Shown piece after piece: positions 54,147-64,000 of a stretch of DNA of 64,000 nt. The first letter of the stretch is position 1. The number at the start of each line of letters is the position of its first letter. The position numbers and the translations under genes are program-made. The stretch comes from Nymphaea colorata (Eukaryota > Streptophyta > Magnoliopsida > Nymphaeales > Nymphaeaceae): assembly GCF_008831285.2 (NCBI RefSeq), contig NC_045147.1, positions 7,968,334 through 8,032,333 of the forward strand. The letters run 5' to 3'. The notes under the pieces were generated by a model, which saw nothing but the letters and a program-made list of their open reading frames with translations, was not told where the DNA came from and searched no databases.

Positions 54147-57100
54147 TAGGCTCTACATTCCCAGAAAAAGAGAGAGATTTCCCAAAGCAATTGCAATGGG
54201 CTGCAGATCTCCAACTTTCCTAATTTCCTCTTCCTTAACAATGAGGACCACAATGGATTTGTTAAAGTTTGATGGTCCTGTTGGCCAAATGGGCCATCGG
54301 TCTGCCTATCAAGGAAACACTGGCCTCGATGCATAAGTACATGCAGGTTTTCCAGATTCACGTAAAGCATTTATATTATGCTGCTACTTACCTCACTATA
54401 TGCTTCATCATCCAATGTCCATCAAAAACTTTGTTTAAGTGGACACTAAGTTGGCACTGCATATGCAGCGAATTGCCGCATTTAGTATCAATGCTTGATT
54501 ATATATCTTGTTTTTAAGGTTTGTAAACAACAATGAATATGGCAAATGCCAATGTGAACTTGAAAGCCGTTACTTTTAACCTTGGTGGGTTTGCAACTAG
54601 TTAGATTGTCGGCCTTTGATATAACTAGCGTTTTTATCAAGTATCAAACTAAAATTATTTTATCTTCAATGACATCCTATTCTTTGGATATGTGTGTGAT
54701 ATTCAATTTTTTGACCAATAAAAATGAAGTTTTATACTATGTCATATGGAAGCGGCTGGTGTGAGGTGCATCAATTTAAAAAAAAAAAACGTGGATGTAG
54801 GTACGAGGATGTGTGCAAGTGTGTGTGCAGATATAATTTATAGCATTCTATTTCTTTTATGTAACATACACACTCTGGAGTGTGATGCTAGATTTTACAA
54901 TCTTGCTCATAAAAATATGTAAGCATTAAATCAGCAGCTGTTATATATGTAGTATTATAAATGTATAACTGTATAAATATACAACATATATTATATATAC
55001 ATATATTGATTGATTAACAAAACTTGTGACACACACACACGATATATATATATATATATATAATAGAAAACAAAACAAAACTTGTTAGAGAAACTTGTGC
55101 AATTAATACATATAAAAAACACGTTATTATCTTTGCACGGTTTAGTGAGACAATGAATGAGGTCTAGTAATATGCAGTATTAACTGACAGTGACAAAGCC
55201 ATTGTAGGTGCCATAGCATGCTACATAGCATGTGTAGCCAAACACACATCACTGCCTTTTCTTGTAGCACATATTCCAAAGTGTGGCAAACAATATAATT
55301 CACATGTTTAACCAGAAATCTAGGTTTAAGGAGTGCCTCTATAAACTGCATCTTGGAGTCAGAGGATGAAGGGTCAGTCTTATCTTCGTAGACCGAAATG
55401 AGTAACATGTGAAAATTACATATTAAAAAAGATAAATGAGGGTTTGCATATGGCCGACAATATTTATGCATAGGCATAATTAACAAAGGGCAGAGAGTAT
55501 GTATGAAATGCTTAAAAGGAACATATATTCATGTTTAACAATATTTCAATTTCTTGAGAAATATAGAATCTTAGAGGGAATGAGCTCAAACAAGATTGTA
55601 AAGCATTTTTTATAGTTCACGTAAAGATTGGATCAAGGTGTTGATGCACGCTGCAAACATGCACATGCTAATACTGTACGAATTGGTGCTGAAGCTCTTG
55701 CAACCATCAATTGTGACATGGAGAAATCTGTTGCAAGGACAACATATACAAATATCACGTAGATGCCTATGTTGTCATATACAATGTGGAAAGTGTCATG
55801 CTTTAGTTTTCTGCAGAAATTTTGAATTAGTTGAGTTCTTTGTCGCCATGCAATGAAGGTGTTAGAATGAGAAAAACATTAAAGAGTTATCTGCAACATA
55901 TCTGAAGAGGCAATAAACTAAGAATGCAAAGAGTGACATGCTGAGATGTAGCCTCTATAAGACAAGTGTGGATGAGACATCTCCCGTGCAGCATGTTACC
56001 AGCGTGTTCGCACCCCTCCTGCAAACGGGAGTCACATGAAGCAGTAAAATTGAAATTTGAGTTTAAAAAATTGCAAGAGAAAGAGATTTGTCCATCAGTA
56101 TGAGGTCCGACCATTCTTACCACCTTTAATAAGGGTAATTGGGTGAAGGACTAAACATTTCTAAAAATATGTATCGGTTGGTGCAATCCTATATGCTATG
56201 CATAGAGGTTTAAAAGTTGATTTCAATGTTCATTTTAAACTTGATTTTGAACAAGCAATCTCTTGAGCATTTTTTAGATAAATGGGAATGGGTTTTGGGC
56301 AAGTAGTTTGTCAATTTAAGTTGTTTTAATAACTTATTTAAAAATTCAACTCGTTTTAGAAATTTGGCCAAATTTGAAGATTTAAAATTGGATATTTGTT
56401 CAAAAGTTGATCTGAATTGGCAAATAAAAAATTGATAACTTTGGGAAATTGGATTAGATTTTTAATTTGTTTGGTGGATGATAAATTGGATTTGAAATTG
56501 GGAATTTGAGTTGAAAATTAGAGCATTAGTTCATTCATATGAACTTGAAATCTTTTTGTGATCTTGGATCAAAGATTTGAACTTGGTTGGAGGCATATAC
56601 AAAATTAAACTCGACTTAAATAGCTAACTAAACTTGGAAATAGCTAACTAAAATTTGATCTTGAAAGGTGTAACAAATTTTCATGTTCGAAATATATTTG
56701 TTAGCAAAATTGGTAGGATTCTTGTGTTTTCTCTTCAAAAGTAAGTAAAAATGCAAACACTCTTTGTTGCAATATGATTTGGTCACATTTTGCTACTTAT
56801 AATCGATTCACTTACTTTCTAAAGATGGTGCACACATGTGTGATTAAATAAGTGAATATGAATGAGTTAAAGAAATAAACTACATGTGAGCATACATTCT
56901 CCACTCTTACTTTCTCTCACATACATATATTAAATTTTCATTCCATCACACATCTATTCATTGAATGAAGAACAAATTTTATGTTAAATTGGGCATGTAG
57001 GATGACTTCTAGATTATACTTGATATTGGACCAAGCATAACTACTAGAATGTAGTCCGTAAGCTTGAGATGTCTTTTAATATAGAAAAATTTCTTGAAAA

Positions 57101-57180
57101 AAGTAAATGTAAAATGTCTTATAGATTAAATTTCAAATTTGTCAAAGAAAAAAGAAAAAAAAAAATCTTGGATACATATC
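54147..57180. other. AT-rich intergenic sequence with microsatellites
   Basis: Contains ACACACAC then (TA)n at about 55031-55062. No coding frame is supported. A phrase around 56095-56150 (AGTATGAGGT...TAAGGGTAATTG) recurs, diverged, around 60498-60535, hinting at one dispersed repeat. Confidence 0.35.
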
Positions 57181-59280
57181 CCACTCTTGATGCCGTTTTA
57201 GTTTAGTTTATTTATGTTTCTTAGCTTCTTTATTGTAGCTTAGTGTTTTAATTGACGACCTCTACTGAATTCTAGGTAAATATAACAGGTTATGTGTAGA
57301 ATAGTGATGTAGTTGATAGAGTAAAATTGAGCAGTTTTAGAACTCTTTTTGTTGCTTAACACATGTTTTGCTTTAGTTAATCTGTAAGGTTACTGTAGAA
57401 TTATATCTATGTAGTTTCTTTGATGACTAAATGTTGTTTACATTACTTTTAAGAGTATTTTAGTTGTTAATGAGTTGTAGTTAGTTTAAATGTCAGACTG
57501 TTCTTAGCATAAGTTCTAGTGTAGTTTGATAAATTTACAAGCTTTTACAACTAGTTTTAGTTCAGTTACCATGAACTTTGTATTTAGTTCTGCAATTAAA
57601 TTGTCTGTTAATGTAATTAGTTTGTTATTTAGCACTTTGTACAGTTGAAAGCAGTTTAGTGTAGGGGTTGGGGAAGGAATACCCACCAGTAGCTTTCTGG
57701 CTGTGTAGCTTATCAATAGTTTATGTTTTACTTCTTTTCTTTCCTAGTTTTCCTTTATTGTTTAATTGCCTATTTGCAAATGGTTAATCTTAGTTAAGTT
57801 TGTTCATGAACATTTAGAATATCCATAAAATTCTTGTGTTGTGACTATACTTAGTTTTTTTTTTGGTAGTTAGTGTAGAAAATTGTAGTTGTAGCTCAGC
57901 CAGCAATCTTACTAGATTGTCTACTACTATAGACCTAATTTCAATAGTTAATTGCAATGTTTAATTTAAATTTTTGCTTCCCTAGTTGTAACCAATAGTT
58001 GTCTTCCATTATAATTGGTATGAATTGTAGTTGCTAGTTGTTAGCTATACTTGATTTAAGCTTTCAGATTGTTTTCTTCTGCTTTCAGGTTCTAAGTGCA
58101 GTGCGTACTTGTTTTATCTTGTTTCTTAGCTTGTTTTACTGTAAATTCTGTCGTAAGTATTAGATTAGATAATTATCCATTGGTTAAATTAGTTTTTACT
58201 GAAAACTACTTGTCAATAGTTGGAGACATTCAATTTTAGCTGGCAGACTGTTCTTTGTACTTTCCTTGGTTATAGTAGTACATTTATGTTTATTATCTGT
58301 CATGGTTTCTTTCTTTAATTTAGTTATCTAGGATAGGAGGTAAGTAAAAGGAAGCCACCAGAACCCTTCTTTCTTTAATTTAGCTAGGATGGCATGCCGT
58401 TAGCTTGCCATGGACAAGCAACTACTATTGGTTCCTCATAAGTTAATTTTGCCATAATTCAACATAGTTGCTAGTTTTCACACTAAATTGTGTATTGTGT
58501 TCAGTAGTTTAGATTAGAGGTAAGATGTGTTGTAGGGCATTCCTAGTAATTTTGTGAACTTGTAAGGAATCAAACTGCTATACTTGGCTTGAAATCGTCT
58601 TTCTACCTTTTCTTTAGTCATGTAGTGTAGTTATGTACTTTCAATTCTTTCATTTCATGCTGCTTAGAGCTAGGCATACTTAGTTCTAGTTTTTAGTTGC
58701 TTTGTTTTAGATCATTTTATATTCTAGCAACCTATGATAGTGAGTTGCACATTTGAGTTCATGCAAGAAATAACAAAAGAACTAGTCTAGGCTTGGGTTA
58801 GCTGGCATTAATTAAGTCGTAGACACTTTTGTTACGTATGACACTAAACATTGGTTTGCATTTTGTATTAGGAGTAGGTTAGCATACACGTACATGAGTC
58901 TACATGGAAAGTGCCTTATTTTTGTACACATGCAACATTGTATAGTTGCTAATTTGTTTTATAACGTAATGTCCAACAAAATGTTCTTTCTTGGATAATT
59001 CACTACCCACTTGAGAGGAAAGTGGAGCAACAACAACGAGATTGGAGGCTACATAGGTTGGAAGAGACTGAAGTGCCATTGAAGGTCAAGGAGCTCTAAA
59101 TCCTCAAGGGAGCTGCATTTAGGTTTAGGCTTTTCTTTTCTTTAATTTGTTTGTGCTTTTTGAAGACACTTTGTATGTGAAAAGTGTCCATGCAACACTA
59201 TTGTGCTCGTTGTTTTAGTTGAATTGTTGCAATATGAGTATTTCTTTGAGTATTACAATTTTTGTCAATCTTAATTTGAT
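57181..59280. other. T-rich block without genes
   Basis: For about 2 kb the plus strand is rich in T with frequent TAGTT/TTAGTT motifs and very few long frames on either strand. The texture is unlike its neighbours and suggests the non-coding interior of a large, possibly non-autonomous retroelement. I found no LTR ends or target duplication. Confidence 0.3.
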
Positions 59281-61380
59281 TTGAATTCACGATTCTATAT
59301 ATTGATACACAACAGTTGCCCCTAGAGTTCGACCGAACTCACTACTTGTGAAATCCAGCAAATATAACTGGTGTGCAGTTTCTTGTTGTATTGCAATAGG
59401 ATATTTGATTATACACACACACACACACACAGATATATATATATATATATATATATATACATGGATTTGAAAGAGATTACAAATTATATTTATCTCCAAA
59501 ACCACACCAAGGTACATAGACACATCAAACATTAAAGATTTTAAAATCAAAAGACCATTAGATGGTTTTAGAGGGTTAAACAAGAATAGTTTTAGAAACA
59601 TCAAGGGTTTTAAGAAATGGAACGGCTGATGCATATCAATAGCATCAAACATACATCAAGCAACGTTGTACAAGCAATAATGCTTTTATAGAATTCGCTA
59701 AAAGGCTAACTCTTCAAACAATTTGATGTCTAGATCACAAGGGATGCCTATATGCTCAAATCAAAGTTGAACATATAGTGATACACTTCTCCCTAGGGTT
59801 TTAAAGGTGCAGACTCTTCAATCTCCTTAAGTGCTTTTCAATATTCCTAAACTTCATGGCCGATGGTCTGATATGATGGTCTATGTAACCCAAAATGTGA
59901 CCCAATTGTGAAGTTTACTCTTTGACTCTGGGCCGATTTTTAAGTCTTGTGTCATGACAATCAGAACAAGTAGGCACGGGAAATTTTCAAAAATATCTCA
60001 TTAAAAAATAGGTAGGTTTTATTGCAATATTGCCTCAGATGGAGATTGAAAACAAGTTGCATATATTGGTTAAATTGAATGGGGTTTTATTTGATTCTAA
60101 ACCTATGTGAACATGGAAAGAACCCCCTTAATTTTAATCTTGCTAAGGTCAAGTAATGACTGCTTGAGTTTTCTCATCTAAGGTCCCTAAGGTCAATCAT
60201 GTAAAAGACCAATCATTGAGAAGAATACTTGGAAAATTTAGATAAAGAGATGCACAAGCTTAATCAGCTGAAGACAAGTCGCAATGTTCCCCACTTTGTT
60301 TACATCTGAAAAAAAAATTAATTTTGTTTGCAAAAATGATCTTTGCAAAAACATTGAGTGGCATCCATCACAAGTGCCACTGTTGCTTGTGTACAAAAGC
60401 TTTAGGCTTCTACAAATATCCAGCCTTTGAAAATGAAAACATTTTAAAGGAAGGAATTAACCTTTTAAAGTGGATGAAACTCATCCTATTGGTATGAGGT
60501 TTTGACTACTCCTTGTGTCTTCTGTTAAGGGTAATTGAACCAAGAATTAAATTTGTGCTTCTTAATATCTAAAATTTCTAAATATTATTCCAAAAATAAA
60601 ATTCATCACATAAAAAATTCACAATTAAAGGAAATTGAATTGAATTAAAGTTCCTTCATGAGTTAGCAAAGACTGCATGTATTTTCAATCCTATTTTGCA
60701 TGTTTTCTTTTTCATTTGTCTGGCTTTTTTAAGAAATTGCTTTTCAAATTTTGGGCTCAATATGTGTCTTTTGTATTCTGCTGATGATTAGTTAGTCATC
60801 ATCAGTCTTAGGATGGTGCACCATATCAAACAAATGCTACTTTTGTGGATGATGTTGTAAGTAGTGCAACTGTAAAGCGTATCAAAAATTGGAAAGGAAT
60901 GTCTCATCCTCAACATTGTATGTGTCCTACCCTTTAGAGGGGAATTCTCCCTCCCATGCCACCTGGTACTCATTCATTTTTCTCATGCATGTCCACTTGC
61001 ATCCCAAAATTCATGTTTTCAATAATCCTTTTCTTATTCTATTCAAATGCAGTTAGGGCATATAAATTTACAGCTTCCTTCAATACTTTCATAACCTCAT
61101 TTTTGAGGCATGTGTTCAAGCCTTTCATATCTTCTTCAACTTCATTGTTCTAGATGATCAATATATAATTCATAATATTCCACCAAACAAAAGATTTTTA
61201 AACAAGAATAAAGAAAATTATTTAATGTTGCATGCATACTTATGCAGGGTAGGATCAGACCCATCACTTTCCTGGGTCCAGTTCTGCGCCTCAAGTTCCA
61301 CCTTCGGGCATTAGTGCAGTTCATGAACCTTCAACTGTGGGATCCCTTGTGGACCCAGAGCACACATGAGAGGAGGTGCC
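59281..61380. other. AT-rich intergenic sequence
   Basis: Holds a compound (CA)n(TA)n microsatellite at about 59413-59459. No gene is supported. The short segment 61250-61370 has more even base composition and might be a worn coding tail. Confidence 0.35.
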
Positions 61381-61740
61381 TCTGTGTAGAAACTCGAGGC
61401 AGACCAGGGGTTGAATTGTAATTTTGAGTTACATATGTTATTTTGTGATTCACTTTGTACGTATGTTCATGTGATATTACGTATGTTCATGTGATATCTA
61501 TGTGGGTTTGTTTGGGTCGGGCACTTGTACAGGACCCGACCCCTTGCTACTCTCGCCCCTATAAATGGGCGACGATTGTTTTTGTATACACTTGATGTCG
61601 AATGAAGAAAAGGTTTATTTTCGTTTGTGCTGTTTTCGTCTTCTACTTCTTCTTGTCGCCTAGTGTAACTAGTTAGTTTAGAAAGTTTGTTGTCTTCTGC
61701 AAGTTGGTGTTGCATCACATACTCTTAGCTCTTAGGAGCC
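61381..61740 (+). repeat. LTR-like sequence with TATA box
   Basis: Contains a 20-bp tandem duplication (TACGTATGTTCATGTGATAT, twice at about 61457-61497), an inverted pair GGGTCGGGCAC/GGACCCGACCCC, and a strong TATA element (CTATAAATGGGCGAC) at about 61559, followed by a T/C-rich leader-like stretch ending near TTGCATCACA. This order is that of a plant LTR promoter region. Ends and duplication are not established and no primer site follows, so it may be a solo or truncated LTR. Confidence 0.4.
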
Positions 61741-62235
61741 TATCTTACTTGTACAAAAGTATTGTCCCCAAATGTCAATGTTCACTTTCATTTGCATTTA
61801 TGCAGCATTTCTAATTATATATTATTTTTGAGGTTGTACTTGTGAACCATTTGTTCTCATGCAGACCAATAAGTTTGGTCATCTTTACGCTGATGTGAAT
61901 TCTAAAAATTTCCTTAAATGCTGATTAAATATGTTGTCTATATTTTTATTGCATATGAAGTCATAATGCAGTACCACCACATGGTTGGACAACGTTAGTT
62001 GAATGTTGGCCTCTAGTTGTTGATGCCTTATTATCTCTGCATTACCACATGAGAAAACCATCAAGTCCAGCACCTTTTATTGTATCTCTAATAGTGAAAA
62101 TGTGGAAATTACTTTTTGAACTTGAAATAACAATATGACATTATAATTTGCGCCCAATTTTTGAACAAAAACACAATAATGAGAACAGGTAGTCATACTT
62201 GGCAATGGCTTTTCTGTTCGTTTGTTTATTTCTTT

Positions 62236-62545
62236 TGTTCAGAAGTTGGGCTCGGGTCGGGCCGCAATTCGAGACCACTACTTGGCCTGGCTTGACTGAC
62301 CACAACCTGGGCTCGAAGCTTGGCCAACCCAATAAGATTTAAAAATAATTTTTAATATAATTTAATAAGTAAATATAATTAATTATATCAATATATATAT
62401 AATCTTATATACTTAAATAAAATAATATTAAAAAATAAGTTATCGGTCTAAGTCAGCCAAGCTGGACCGGTGCCTCATTTTAAGGCTTGGGCTTGGGCTC
62501 GAGCCTTTGTCAAACCAGGAACCGAGTATCGATCCCACCCCTACT
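62236..62545. repeat. MITE-like repeat with GGGCTCGGGTCGGG motifs
   Basis: GGGCTCGGGTCGGGCC at the left and GGCTTGGGCTTGGGCTCGAGCC at the right flank an AT-rich core, and the block closes GATCCCACCCCTA, the inverse of a TAGGGGTGGGATC end. A matching left TAGGGGTG end was not found, so the element is truncated or its boundary lies elsewhere. The style is that of non-autonomous hAT elements. Confidence 0.45.
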
Positions 62546-63540
62546 TGAAATACTACTTTTTCCTACTTCACAATCTCATTCGTTCTGCTTACTTATTTGA
62601 TGAAACAATATATCTAGTCGAAACCAAGATCTTTTGCTAACCTATTTGCACATCGACTCTCTAATCCAATCAATTGATTGTCCACCAAAGTCAAACATAT
62701 ACAACGTTCACTTCACAAACAGGAAATGTCATATTGAAATGCTATTATGTTCTTTACTAAGTTAGATCGACAACTTAGCATCTTCAAATGATTTCAAAAT
62801 CAAAGCTGAACATGTCAATCTTTCCTTCTAGAGAGAGAACAATGCATTGGAAGGTAATTCCTTATAATAGGCATTAAAGACATTTAGGGTAAAAGCACCA
62901 GAAATGTGTTGTAATATTTTCAAAAGCATTAAGAGAAAAACAAGAGTATTTAGGGTAATAAATTATGAGTACATATTTCCTAAACATGCGACCCATGTTA
63001 TTGGATTTCATAGAATCGTAAGCCTTCAAAAGGAATATTTGAATGATATGCTTGAATTTTGTGATCCAAACAGCTCTTGGGGCACTTTGTTGTAATTTTT
63101 TCAAACATTTTTCACCTTCTCTTGTGAGACCATGTTTAACGGAAATCTTATAAAGATACGTAGAATTCCTGGCTTTTTCCCTTCGGTCTATTTTTTGGGC
63201 ATGTTCTTTTCAATTGTCTTTTCTATTTTTTAAATACTTTACTAACAAACTATCTCGACCTAGTGATGTGAGTCCTTGCTAGTCAAGGATCTCTTGCACG
63301 TGATTAAACTCTCATCAGCCTAAGAATATAACGCACCCATATTGATATGGACAGGACCCCAAAGCAAAAATTCAATACGGATCTTACAATACAATAAGAT
63401 TTCTCATGCGGTGCAGTGGATCTGTGTTCAAACAAACCACCAAGAGAATGAGGGAGGTAGAGCATGGGGAAAAAAGATTGGCTACTTAGTTGGGCCAAGT
63501 AGGCTCCATGTTGGGCTGGGAAAGAGACGGCCTTGGTGAC
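62546..63540. other. AT-rich interval, no gene
   Basis: No supported coding sequence or repeat boundary. Confidence 0.35.
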
Positions 63541-64000
63541 AGTGCACTTTGAGAAGCGGATCCCGAGTGGTTAGCCTCGAACTGATCTATTTGAGGTGCT
63601 CCTACTTCCCTAAGGTGCTGGTCAGCCACAGGCCATGGGAGACTTGACCGGTAGGGCCTGGATGAACGAGCTGCATGGAAGACGCATACAGCTAGGCCAT
63701 GGCTGAGAGCTTCTCATGGCATTGGTGAGGGACGCACTGGCTAGGGGTGGCCAGCCGTGAGGGTTGGAGTCCCATGGCTAGTGCTTCAAATGGCCGAAGG
63801 CTAGGCTTGAGGCTGAGGCAGGCCGGAACAGGGATGACACATCCAGGAGCAGGGTGGCGAGGCTCAGCAATCAAGTCTAGCCAAGCATGGCTGGGCAGCT
63901 TTTGGCATTGTGTGGCAGGTCCAATACCGTAGGTGCACTAAGTTGAGGATTGGTTGAGGCCAGTACTCAGGCAAGGGCATGTATGGCTGGGTGTGGATGG
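63541..64000. other. GC-rich segment running off the window
   Basis: Base composition jumps to GC-rich, with recurring GGCTAGG, CATGGCT and TGGCCAG motifs on the plus strand. It resembles the texture of the solo LTR at 12-14 kb and is probably the edge of another retroelement continuing past 64000. The frames on both strands show no family. Confidence 0.3.

Overview
The window looks like nuclear DNA of a seed plant, probably an angiosperm. The host genes are spliced with GT-AG introns, transposable elements are nested, both Ty3/gypsy elements carry a chromodomain and an initiator-Met-tRNA primer site, and there is a nuclear copy of chloroplast DNA (rps12/rps7). I cannot name the species. There is no operon structure and no bacterial, phage or CRISPR feature.

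Layout. 1-4.0 kb: a complete but disabled hAT transposon (606-3952) with near-perfect terminal inverted repeats (TIRs), an 8-bp target-site duplication (TSD) and a broken transposase. 4.0-5.2 kb: the last exons of a class I SAM-dependent methyltransferase gene. 6.9-8.2 kb: a PIF/Harbinger-like element carrying pieces of host genes, one of them PrmC/HemK-like. 9.0-11.7 kb: a non-autonomous hAT element with an exon-like fragment. 11.9-15.8 kb: a solo LTR of about 3.9 kb. 17.4-27.3 kb: a minus-strand Ty3/gypsy chromovirus whose 3' LTR/polypurine-tract junction was hit by a 4.6-kb Ac-like hAT element. 27.3-33 kb: non-coding sequence with a MITE and a 112-bp tandem duplication. 33.1-50.2 kb: the one credible intact host gene, a major facilitator superfamily (MFS) transporter of three coding exons. 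Its first intron is 14.6 kb because a minus-strand chromovirus (36531-47649) landed there and was itself hit by a hAT MITE (38242-38832) and a full-length Ty1/copia element (39153-44611). 51-54 kb: a LINE-like remnant, small MITEs and a rearranged plastid insertion. 54-64 kb: AT-rich, repeat-derived, without a gene I can support.

The boundaries of the hAT, copia, gypsy and solo-LTR elements are fixed by TSDs I read directly, so the order of insertion can be deduced. In the MFS intron the chromovirus came first (LTRs differ at about 7 of 275 sites), and copia and the MITE came later. The copia LTRs differ by one base plus CT-repeat length, and its 1438-codon gag-pol frame is open, so it is the best candidate here for a recently or currently mobile element. 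I found no wholly new biological system. The most notable items are the triple nest inside a live-looking gene, the two gene-capturing DNA elements, the hAT MITE that shares ends with the larger hAT element, and the inverted rps12/rps7 plastid mosaic.
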